Source: Aldehydirespirator sp963662645
GTDB taxonomy: Bacteria > Actinomycetota > Acidimicrobiia > Acidimicrobiales > Aldehydirespiratoraceae
Assembly: GCA_963662645.2 (NCBI GenBank)
Contig: OY759762.1
Span: 1,116,001 to 1,180,000 of the forward strand
Direction of reading: 5' to 3'
Length of the DNA stretch: 64,000 bases
The notes under the pieces were generated by a model, which searched no databases, was not told where the DNA came from, and saw nothing but the letters and a program-made list of their open reading frames with translations. The position numbers were made by a program, and so were the translations under genes. Of this stretch, positions 57,709 to 64,000 are shown piece by piece. Each line of letters opens with the position of its first letter. Positions within the stretch are counted from its first letter, which is position 1.

Positions 57709-58499
57709 TGGCGCTGCTGGAGGCCAGGGGCCTGTCGAAGTGGTTCACGCCGGAACGACCAGCGGTAGCCGATGCAGGCATCACCGTCCAGTCCGGCCAG
57801 ACGGTCGGCGTAGTCGGAGAGTCCGGCTCCGGCAAGACGACGACAGCCCGAATGATCCTCGGTCTCGTGCGACCCGACAGCGGCAGCATCCAGTTCGACG
57901 GCGTCGACCTGCTCGCAGCTGGTCGGGCCGAGCGACGAGCTTTGAGAGCCAGGCTGCAGCTCGTTCCCCAGCAGCCTCGATCATCGCTCAATCCGCGGCT
58001 GACCGTCGGCGCGTCGATCGAGTTCAACCTCCGGGCCCACGGCTGGGCGAGGGCGGATCGGCGGAAACGCGTGGCCGAGACATTGGATGCAGTAGGGCTC
58101 CCGCCGGTGTTCCGCAGCCGCTACCCGAGCGAACTGTCCGGAGGGCAGATACAGCGGGTGGCAATAGCCAGAGCGCTGGCCACTGAGCCCCGCCTTGTGG
58201 TGTGCGACGAGGCGGTGTCGGCCCTCGACAAGAGCGTGCAGGCCCAGGTCCTGAATCTCCTGGTCCGCCTCCAAGCCGAACTGGGTGTGTCGTTCCTGTT
58301 CATCAGCCACGACCTGAGGGCGGTCGAGCACATCTCCGATGAGGTCGCAGTGATGTACCGGGGCCGCGTGGTCGAGCGCGGCGCAACAAGTTCGATAGTC
58401 CAGTCTCCGGCCCACCCCTACACGCAGCTGCTCATAGATTCCATTCCTGGATCGCGCCGCCCCAATGGCCCCCGGCAGCCACCAAGCCAAGTGCTATAG
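57708..58499 (+). CDS. ABC transporter ATP-binding protein, OppF/DppF type (short form)
   Basis: 263 aa from ATG 57708, placed after GGGAGGA with proper spacing; ATG 57705 overlaps the previous stop and is the alternative. Walker A VGESGSGKTTTARMILGL, Q-loop LVPQQPRSSLNPR, signature ELSGGQIQRVAIARALA, Walker B LVVCDEAVSALDKS and switch His LFISHDLRAVEH are present. It stops soon after HPYTQLLIDSIPG and lacks the Cys-bearing C-terminal extension that its OppD partner has, so it is shorter than usual OppF/DppF proteins but has a complete ATPase core. Confidence 0.92.
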   Translation: MALLEARGLSKWFTPERPAVADAGITVQSGQTVGVVGESGSGKTTTARMILGLVRPDSGSIQFDGVDLLAAGRAERRALRARLQLVPQQPRSSLNPRLTVGASIEFNLRAHGWARADRRKRVAETLDAVGLPPVFRSRYPSELSGGQIQRVAIARALATEPRLVVCDEAVSALDKSVQAQVLNLLVRLQAELGVSFLFISHDLRAVEHISDEVAVMYRGRVVERGATSSIVQSPAHPYTQLLIDSIPGSRRPNGPRQPPSQVL

Positions 58500-58574
58500 G
58501 ATCGGCACCGCGAGTGCATTTCGCTCAGTCCAATGACGATGTGTTGTTGACTGCGAGAAAACAGGGGGCTCACC

Positions 58575-60305
58575 ATGGGACGTTGCAAGGCAACGCTGGC
58601 ATTGCTTGCGCTATTCGCGCTGATCGCGGCGGGTTGCGGTGGAGATGATTCCGACGTTGCTGTTGAGGCTCCGGCCGCTGAGCCCGCCGCGGAGGACACT
58701 GCGGAGCCCGAGGCCCCTAGCACCGAGGCTCCGGCCGAGGAAGCAGCCGACGAGCCCGACGAGCCGCCGGTGGACGACGAGGCGGAGCCAGCTCCAGAGC
58801 CTGCTGCGGAGCCGGCTTCAGGCGGTGATCTCGTCGCCGCAATGACGTCGACGGACCTGCCCGGCATCGACACCGTCTGGGCGTTCACACAGGGCGGAGA
58901 GGGCCTGCGCTGGGTGGGCCTGCAGCTCTATGACGGGTTGACGCGTTTCGACCTCTCGCAGGGGTCGGCACCGGCAGCTTTGGTCGGGGGCCTCGCCGAG
59001 TCGTGGAGCACGGACGATGCCGTGAACTGGACCTTCAATCTGCGTGAAGGCGTCACGTTCCATGACGGCACGGCCTGGAACGCGGATGCGGCCGTCTTCA
59101 ACCTCGACCGTTTCACGAACCCTGAGAGCGAGTTCTTCACGCCCGACCTGGCCGGCCTCGCGGGGCTGTTCACGCAGTCGATCGCTTCGTACGGGGCGAC
59201 CGACGAGCATGTGCTGACCATCACCACCAACCGGCCCTGGTCCCATCTGCTCGAGGATCTGGCCCTGCTGCCGATGGCCAGCCCGGCGGCGGTGCGCGAA
59301 CTCGGCAACGAGGGCTTCGCGGCCGCGCCCGTCGGTTCCGGCCCGTTCATGTTCGAGTCTCTCGAGCCCGGCGAGCGGCTGGTGATGGCCGCGAATCCCG
59401 ACTACTGGGGCGGATCGCCGCAGGTCGCCAGGCTGATCGTGAGGCCGATCCCCGATGCGACCGCCCGTGTGGCCGCGCTGCGCGCCGGCGAGGTCAACTG
59501 GATCGAGTACGCATCGCCCGACGATGTTCCCGGACTGCGCGACGAAGGGTTCCAGATCACCACCAACACGTACTCGCAGGTGTGGCGAGGCGTGTTCGAC
59601 ACGACCAAGGCACCGTGGGACGATCCGCGGGTCCGCGAGGCGGCCAACCTGGCCATCGACCGGCCACCCATCGCAGAGTTCCTGCTGAGCGGCACGGCGG
59701 AGCCGGCCTTCCAGATGGCGCCCCGCTCGGATCCCGGGTACGACCCGGACTTCGCGGGCTACCAGCAGGATCTCGACCGGGCCCGAGAGCTTCTGGCTGA
59801 GGCCGGCTACCCGGATGGTTTCTCGACTTCAGCTTCTGTGCCGACGGCGGGCTCAGGCAACATGCTGCCGGTACCGATCGCCGAGCGCGTCAAGGCCGAC
59901 CTGGCCCAGATCGGCATCGACCTCGAGGTCGTGACCGGCGAGTGGGGAGCCATCTTCGGCCAGTACAACAGCGGCCAGATGCCGCTAGGCGCCGACATGA
60001 CCATGTGGGCTTCGACCTTCGTGCTGCCCGGTCTGTGGGGGGCCTGGTTCCACAGCCAGTCACCGGCCAACGTCGGCCGCTACGCCGACCCCGCCCTCGA
60101 CGACCTGCTCGGACAGGTGGATGCAGCAACCGATCCCGCGCAGCGCACTGATCTGTTCATGCAGGTCAACCGTCAGACGTCCGAGACCCATCCGTGGCTG
60201 CTGGTCGTAAACGATCTCCATCCGAGGGCGCTGGCCAGCAATGTCCAGGGCTTCGTCAACCCGCAGTCCTGGTTCATCGACCTGACGACGGTCACCGTGT
60301 CCTGA
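58575..60305 (+). CDS. ABC transporter substrate-binding lipoprotein (OppA/DppA, SBP family 5)
   Basis: 576 aa. A signal peptide ends in the lipobox LIAAGC with Cys21, so the mature protein is membrane-anchored. An acidic Ala/Pro/Glu linker (about residues 25-85) precedes the binding fold. Family 5 hallmarks are LAESWSTDDAVNWTFNLREG, VTFHDGTAWNADAAVFNLDR and GSGPFMFESLEPGERLVM. It captures the solute for the permeases encoded upstream. Its last place in the operon, after a 75-bp gap with its own GGGGG ribosome site, may allow higher expression. The ligand cannot be read from sequence. Confidence 0.93.
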   Translation: MGRCKATLALLALFALIAAGCGGDDSDVAVEAPAAEPAAEDTAEPEAPSTEAPAEEAADEPDEPPVDDEAEPAPEPAAEPASGGDLVAAMTSTDLPGIDTVWAFTQGGEGLRWVGLQLYDGLTRFDLSQGSAPAALVGGLAESWSTDDAVNWTFNLREGVTFHDGTAWNADAAVFNLDRFTNPESEFFTPDLAGLAGLFTQSIASYGATDEHVLTITTNRPWSHLLEDLALLPMASPAAVRELGNEGFAAAPVGSGPFMFESLEPGERLVMAANPDYWGGSPQVARLIVRPIPDATARVAALRAGEVNWIEYASPDDVPGLRDEGFQITTNTYSQVWRGVFDTTKAPWDDPRVREAANLAIDRPPIAEFLLSGTAEPAFQMAPRSDPGYDPDFAGYQQDLDRARELLAEAGYPDGFSTSASVPTAGSGNMLPVPIAERVKADLAQIGIDLEVVTGEWGAIFGQYNSGQMPLGADMTMWASTFVLPGLWGAWFHSQSPANVGRYADPALDDLLGQVDAATDPAQRTDLFMQVNRQTSETHPWLLVVNDLHPRALASNVQGFVNPQSWFIDLTTVTVS

Positions 60306-60323
60306 TCGCGAGCCAGCCTGGAA

Positions 60324-61277
60324 TCAGGCTTCGTTGACCAGAGGAACTACTGACTCGGCGAAGGCGTCGAACTGGTCCAGGTACTCGTCGAGGGTGCGGG
60401 CCCGGAACTTGAGATGGAACGTGTTGGCCCCCGCCTCGCGGCCGGCCCGGATGCTGGCCGCGACCGGTTCGACACCGCAGGCCATCACCGGAGGCAGGTT
60501 CTCGGGGGCGGCGTCGGCCAGCAGGTAGCACCACGGCGGCATGAACCCCACGTCGAAGCGGGCGCCGTCGCGGCCGGCCGCGGCCGCAGCGGTGTTCATG
60601 GTGTCGATGATCTCGCCGTACTGCGACACCGGATTGCCCATGGGCACGTAGCCGTCGCCCAGGCGGCCGGCGCGCCGCCAGGCGGCCCGCCCGCTGCCCC
60701 CCACCCAGATGGGCAGCTCGCGCACGGGGGCCGGGCCGACCCCGACATCGGAGTAGCTGAAGGCCTCACCTGCGTGGCTCACGTAGATGTCGGCGAAGGC
60801 GCCTCTCACCGCCTCCAGGGTCTCGTCGAGCAGCCGGCCGCGAGCCTCGAAGTCCACCCCCAGCGCCTCGAACTCGGCCTCCACGTGGCCGGCGCCCACC
60901 CCGAGGATGGCCCGGCCGCCCGAGAGGTGGTCGAGCGTGGCGAACGACTTGGCCGTCTGCAGGGGGTGCCGGTACGCCGCGATCCACACCACCGAGGCCA
61001 GATTGACCGTGGCGGTGCAGGCGGCCAGGTACGACAGCGTGGCCACCGTGTCGTACCAGGTGGTGCTCATGTGGGCCGCGTAGTCGTTGTCGGGTATGGC
61101 GACGTGGTCGGTGATGCCCACGAAGTTGTGTCCGGTGCTCTCGGCCTTGCGGGCGACGCGCACCAGGTCGTCGACGGTGGCGGTGTGCTCCCAGGGGTCG
61201 GCCAGCGTCGCGGTGAGGGTGTGGATCGGCAGGCCGACGCCGTAGGTCCAGCCGCCCGGCGGTGTGATCGGGGCCAT
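60324..61277 (-). CDS. LLM-class flavin-dependent oxidoreductase
   Basis: 317-aa TIM-barrel luciferase-like protein, probably using F420 or FMN. Features are VGITDHVAIPDND near the N-terminus, the VVWIAAYRHPLQTAKSFATL and LDHLSGGRAILGVGAGHVEA stretches shared by F420-dependent members, and PIWVGGSGRAAWRRAGRLGD. It converges with the binding-protein gene from the opposite strand, 18 bp away, so it belongs to another unit. The reaction (oxygenation or hydride transfer) and substrate are unknown. Confidence 0.9.
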   Translation of the reverse strand: MAPITPPGGWTYGVGLPIHTLTATLADPWEHTATVDDLVRVARKAESTGHNFVGITDHVAIPDNDYAAHMSTTWYDTVATLSYLAACTATVNLASVVWIAAYRHPLQTAKSFATLDHLSGGRAILGVGAGHVEAEFEALGVDFEARGRLLDETLEAVRGAFADIYVSHAGEAFSYSDVGVGPAPVRELPIWVGGSGRAAWRRAGRLGDGYVPMGNPVSQYGEIIDTMNTAAAAAGRDGARFDVGFMPPWCYLLADAAPENLPPVMACGVEPVAASIRAGREAGANTFHLKFRARTLDEYLDQFDAFAESVVPLVNEA

Positions 61278-61352
61278 CGCAGCAGGATGCTACGGCAGAC
61301 CGGCCGCCAACCGCAGACCGGCCGGGCTCATCCGAGCCAGCCAGGCCTGCCC

Positions 61353-61721
61353 CTAGCTGCGGCAGCCGCTGAAGCCGGGGTCCGGACCGGGACGCCGCGG
61401 CGGGGCGAAGAAGTCGTTCTCGTTCTCGGCGAGTTGCCTGCGCTTGCGCATGATCGCCCGGCGCTCGGCTTCCAGGTACAGGTACCGCTGCACATCGCTG
61501 GGGGTGTCGTCGCTCATGAACATGTCGACGGCCACGGGATCGCGGCACAACTCCTCGCGGATGTCCTCCCTGGTGACGGACCTGCCCTCGCTGCGGCCGG
61601 CTCGCTCCCGCTTCATCCGCCGGCGATACCACTGGTTCCTCGCGTACGGGGCAAGCAGCCCCAGGTTGAACATCGCCAATCCGAAGAACGTGTACTCCGC
61701 GACCGTCACGAACGGCGCCAT
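61353..61721 (-). CDS. Small membrane-anchored protein of unknown family
   Basis: 122 aa from ATG 61721, with AGGAGG correctly spaced. One hydrophobic segment at the N-terminus (TVAEYTFFGLAMFNLGLLAP) is followed by a very basic stretch (RNQWYRRRMKRERAGRS) and a charged helical tail (DVQRYLYLEAERRAIMRKRR). It should be anchored with the tail in the cytoplasm. No family is recognised. A TATACT box in its upstream region lies inside a palindrome at 61773-61793. Confidence 0.65.
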   Translation of the reverse strand: MAPFVTVAEYTFFGLAMFNLGLLAPYARNQWYRRRMKRERAGRSEGRSVTREDIREELCRDPVAVDMFMSDDTPSDVQRYLYLEAERRAIMRKRRQLAENENDFFAPPRRPGPDPGFSGCRS

Positions 61722-61772
61722 GGTGCTCCTCCTGCATGAGTGAACGACTGGCGCCCGAACGACTGGGCCGCG

Positions 61773-61793
61773 ATACTGGTCTAATTTCAGTAT
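61773..61793. promoter_or_regulatory. Inverted repeat ATACTG-N9-CAGTAT
   Basis: Perfect 6-bp arms with a 9-bp AT-rich spacer. On the minus strand the right arm contains a TATACT -10-like box (61789-61794) suitable for the small membrane-protein gene starting at 61721. This could be an operator overlapping a promoter. Confidence 0.35.
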
Positions 61794-61813
61794 AGCTGAT
61801 GTTCTCTTGAAAG

Positions 61814-61888
61814 CTACCCGTCGGCCCATGCCGGGTTGTCATCGAGACGAAGGTCGCGCCGGAACCACGCAAGCGCCTTGGAGGTCAT
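61814..61888 (-). pseudogene. Photolyase 5' stub (24 codons)
   Basis: From ATG 61888 the minus strand reads MTSKALAWFRRDLRLDDNPA and then WADG and a stop at 61814-61816. WFRRDLRL.DNPA is the near-invariant N-terminus of DNA photolyases and cryptochromes. Nothing of the remaining 400-odd residues follows. The stub lies 84 bp before the RHH antitoxin gene on the other strand. It is either the scar of a deletion or a fragment carried in with the module. Confidence 0.7.
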
Positions 61889-61972
61889 CGCCGCCCGACG
61901 ATACGGGACCGCCCGCAGGATCAGCAGCGCATGGCAAGACTGCCCAGCCGTCCGGTCGGTATGCTTAGACAT

Positions 61973-62215
61973 ATGCGGACAACCATAAATCTGCCTGAAG
62001 GTCTCGGCGAGGCGGCAAAGCGCTACGCCGCGCAGCGCGGGTGCACCTTCACGGCGCTGGTCGTCGAGGGCCTGCAACTAGTGCTACACCCCCCTGCCGA
62101 GGATCGACCGCCCCGCCAGCTGCCCCGCTACGGGGGCGCTGGCGGACGCCTGCTCGTCGATCTCACCGACAAAGAGGCCGTGGCCGACGCACTCGACGCC
62201 GACGGCGTGCGATGA
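61973..62215 (+). CDS. Ribbon-helix-helix-type antitoxin (VapB)
   Basis: 80 aa from ATG 61973. The N-terminal RHH DNA-binding motif is MRTTINLPEGLGEAAKRYAA followed by QRGCTFTALVVEGLQLVL; the C-terminal part would cap the toxin. Upstream in-frame Met codons exist, but the RHH strand normally begins right at MRTTINLP. The stop overlaps the toxin ATG (ATGA-type). It is unrelated in fold to the AbrB-type antitoxin at 36083, so the two modules were acquired separately. Confidence 0.88.
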   Translation: MRTTINLPEGLGEAAKRYAAQRGCTFTALVVEGLQLVLHPPAEDRPPRQLPRYGGAGGRLLVDLTDKEAVADALDADGVR

Positions 62216-62649
62216 TCCTGCCTGACGTCAACATGCTCGTCTACGCCTTCCATGGCGACGCGACGGACCACGAGCGCCACGCCGACTGGCTGGACTCGGT
62301 CCTGGCAGGTCCGGAGCCGATGCTGCTGCCGGATGTCGTCCTGACCGGCTTCCTTCGAGTCGTCACCAACCGTAGGATCTTCACCGACCCGGCCCCTGCC
62401 CCCGTCGCGCTCGCCTTCGTGGAAGCGATGAGAGCCTCGCCCGTCGGCCGCCCGCTGAGCCCGACCGACGCCGCTTGGCGCCAACTCGCTCGATTCATCA
62501 GCAACGACCCGTACATTGTCGGCAACCTGGTTCCCGACGCCTGGATCGCCGCGTTGGCCGTTACCTCCGGTGCTCGGGTGGCCACCGCCGACGCCGGCTT
62601 CGCCCGGTTCGAGGGCCTCATGTGGTTTAACCCCGTGCGCGACCAATGA
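62212..62649 (+). CDS. PIN-domain toxin (VapC family)
   Basis: 145-aa PIN ribonuclease of the group beginning MILPDVNMLVYAF. Acidic site residues are Asp in LPDVNMLVYA, the family acidic position near VVLTGFLRVVTN, Asp in NLVPDAWIAALA and Asp in ATADAGFARF. It starts inside the antitoxin stop. The canonical Glu after strand 2 is not obvious (the segment reads DVVLTGFL), so the metal site may use a variant. The toxin should cleave RNA when free of its antitoxin. Confidence 0.88.
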   Translation: MILPDVNMLVYAFHGDATDHERHADWLDSVLAGPEPMLLPDVVLTGFLRVVTNRRIFTDPAPAPVALAFVEAMRASPVGRPLSPTDAAWRQLARFISNDPYIVGNLVPDAWIAALAVTSGARVATADAGFARFEGLMWFNPVRDQ

Positions 62650-62719
62650 AGCACCGGCCCGCGAGGCACACCGGCCGCTACCGGCCGGCCCGCGAGCCGC
62701 TCCGTTACTATCGCCCGCC

Positions 62720-63382
62720 ATGAGCTTCCGCACTGAGTTTCTCGACGAGGCTCTGGCCGCCTACATCCAGGCCCATTCCACCGCTCCCGACGAGGTGCAG
62801 CGGGATCTGATCGAGGCCACGGCCGACCTCGGAGATGCGAGCATCATGCAGATCAGCCCCGCCCAGGGCGCCCTCATGACGATGCTCACGACCTTGCTCC
62901 AGCCGCGGTTCGCGGTCGAGGTGGGCACGTTCACGGGCTATTCGGCCCTGGCCGTGGCCAAGGCACTCCCGCCCGGCGGCCGGCTGCTGTGCTGCGACAT
63001 CTCCGAGGAGTGGACGGCCATCGCCCGCGAGCACTGGGAGCGCGCCGGAGTGGGCGACCGCATCGATCTGCGCATCGCTCCGGCGATGGACACGCTGCGG
63101 TCGCTGCCGCCGGAGCCGGCCGTCGACCTCGCGTTCATCGATGCCGACAAGGCGTCATACATCGCCTACTACGAGGAGCTGGTTCGGAGGCTGTCGGCGC
63201 GGGGAGTGATCCTGGTGGACAACACGCTGTGGGACGGGCACGTGGCCAACCCCGACCAGACCGATCCCACCACAGAGCAGTTGCGCGCCTTCAACGCCTA
63301 TGTCGTCGCCGACGAACGGGTGCTAGTGGCCCTGCTGCCGGTGGGCGACGGCCTCTCAATGATCACGCGCCGTCCCGCCTGA
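62720..63382 (+). CDS. SAM-dependent O-methyltransferase (family 3, catechol-type)
   Basis: 220 aa from ATG 62720. Motif I is AVEVGTFTGYSALAVAKAL near residues 65-83, the acidic residue follows in LLCCDISEEW, and the metal-binding region is FIDADKASYIAYYEE with LVDNTLWDG downstream, as in caffeoyl-CoA and catechol O-methyltransferases. It methylates a hydroxyl of a small, often aromatic, acceptor with Mg2+. Its neighbours give no pathway clue except the convergent FAH-family gene. Confidence 0.92.
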   Translation: MSFRTEFLDEALAAYIQAHSTAPDEVQRDLIEATADLGDASIMQISPAQGALMTMLTTLLQPRFAVEVGTFTGYSALAVAKALPPGGRLLCCDISEEWTAIAREHWERAGVGDRIDLRIAPAMDTLRSLPPEPAVDLAFIDADKASYIAYYEELVRRLSARGVILVDNTLWDGHVANPDQTDPTTEQLRAFNAYVVADERVLVALLPVGDGLSMITRRPA

Positions 63383-63436
63383 GCGGCGCACCACAGTCCC
63401 CGAGGCGCGCTGTCCCGGGACGGCCGCGGCGCAGCG

Positions 63437-64000
63437 TCAGCGAGTGTCGAGTCGAACCGGGTTCGAGAGCACGCCGATGCCGCTGACCTCGACATCCACG
63501 ACATCCCCAGGCGCGAGCTGGCAGGTCGAGTCGGCGCCCATCCACAGCACGTCGCCGGGATGGAAGGTGATGTAGCGAGATGCTTCGACGATGAAGTCCC
63601 ACGGGCCGAACACCATGTCGCCGGTGGCGAACTCGGCCTGCGCCTCGCCGTTGACACGGACGGTGGTGGTCTGGGCCATGGGGTCGACGTCGGTCTCGAT
63701 CCAGGGGCCCATCGGCTTGAAGGTGTCGCTGTTCTTGCTTCGCCAGAACGAACGGTCGGCGCGCTGCCACTCGCGGGCGCTCACATCGTTGCCGATCGTC
63801 CAACCGAACACGGATTCCTGCGCCTCCGCCCGCGACGCTCTGCGGACCCGGCGGCCAAGCACCGCCACCACCTCGCCCTCGGCCTCGAAGCGACCAGTCA
63901 CATCGGGCGGCACGAGTATGGACTCACCATGCCCGATCAACGCATTGTTCGCCCGGTAACCCACCTCCGGACGATCAGGCACGGCGACGTCGCGTCCCGC
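63437..64000 (-). CDS. Fumarylacetoacetate hydrolase family protein (5' truncated by window edge)
   Basis: 187 codons are visible; the frame stays open to the window edge, so the N-terminus is missing. FAH-fold metal ligands appear as Glu-x-Glu in FEAEGEVVAVLG and Asp in IGNDVSAREWQ; GPWIETDVDPMAQ and HPGDVLWMGADST are also family-typical. Members cleave or decarboxylate ring-fission products or act on acylpyruvates, in line with the aromatic-oxygenase genes elsewhere in the window. Exact activity is unknown. Confidence 0.9.
   Translation of the reverse strand, partial: AGRDVAVPDRPEVGYRANNALIGHGESILVPPDVTGRFEAEGEVVAVLGRRVRRASRAEAQESVFGWTIGNDVSAREWQRADRSFWRSKNSDTFKPMGPWIETDVDPMAQTTTVRVNGEAQAEFATGDMVFGPWDFIVEASRYITFHPGDVLWMGADSTCQLAPGDVVDVEVSGIGVLSNPVRLDTR

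Overview
The window looks like chromosomal DNA of a high-G+C actinobacterium, most probably an uncultured member of the Acidimicrobiia. This is an inference from codon usage (strong G/C third positions), frequent GTG starts, the protein families present (HelD-type helicase, LLM flavin oxidoreductase, phytanoyl-CoA dioxygenase-like and Rieske oxygenases, HemY-type heme enzyme) and many ATGA/GTGA gene overlaps. No rRNA, tRNA, CRISPR array, transposase or phage gene was recognised.

Layout. 1-2.5 kb: end of a gene, a Rieske oxygenase alpha subunit and a PhyH-type dioxygenase. 2.6-7.9 kb: a nuclease/ATPase pair of SbcD/SbcC (YhaO/YhaN) type and a DUF4143 ATPase behind an AT-rich promoter patch. 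8-17.2 kb: a small-molecule catabolic block with an XRE-cupin regulator, enolase-superfamily enzyme, aldo/keto reductase, PanB-like protein, two ATZ/TRZ amidohydrolases, a VanA-like Rieske oxygenase and an orphan ABC ATPase. 17.4-29.4 kb: housekeeping and envelope genes (HelD, patatin, HemE, HemY/CgoX, a cyclase-domain protein, Lnt, then GT4, methyltransferase and an alpha/alpha-toroid protein). 29.6-35 kb: aldehyde dehydrogenase, DUF2339 membrane protein, SDR. 35-40.1 kb: an accessory patch with coiled-coil/membrane proteins, a cysteine-desulfurase stub, an AbrB-PIN toxin-antitoxin pair, an ankyrin protein and an antitoxin remnant. 40.4-43.6 kb: serine hydrolase, yeast FCY1-like deaminase, permease-prefix membrane protein. 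43.7-47.7 kb: glcD-glcE-glcF on the minus strand. 48-52.9 kb: cytochrome P450 and two acyl-CoA ligases. 53-60.3 kb: a compact run of Rieske alpha and beta subunits with a complete Opp/Dpp-type ABC importer. 60.3-64 kb: LLM oxidoreductase, a small membrane protein, a photolyase stub, an RHH-PIN toxin-antitoxin pair, an O-methyltransferase and a truncated FAH-family gene.

Two themes run through the window. Short tandem duplications recur: 23, 24, 36, 45, 48, 56 and 72 bp periods, several expanding linkers in frame. Small sequence elements that ordinary gene calling misses are also present: three 13-bp palindromes exactly 42 bp apart upstream of the P450; an element found three times about 50 bp after a stop codon; a hairpin repeat in three copies; very short ORFs stitched between operon genes by start/stop overlaps; and 5' gene stubs (cysteine desulfurase, photolyase) lying beside the two toxin-antitoxin modules.

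The most coherent functional unit is the importer-plus-dioxygenase block at 53-60 kb. The most novel-looking signals are regulatory or repeat elements rather than a recognisable new defence or biosynthetic system.
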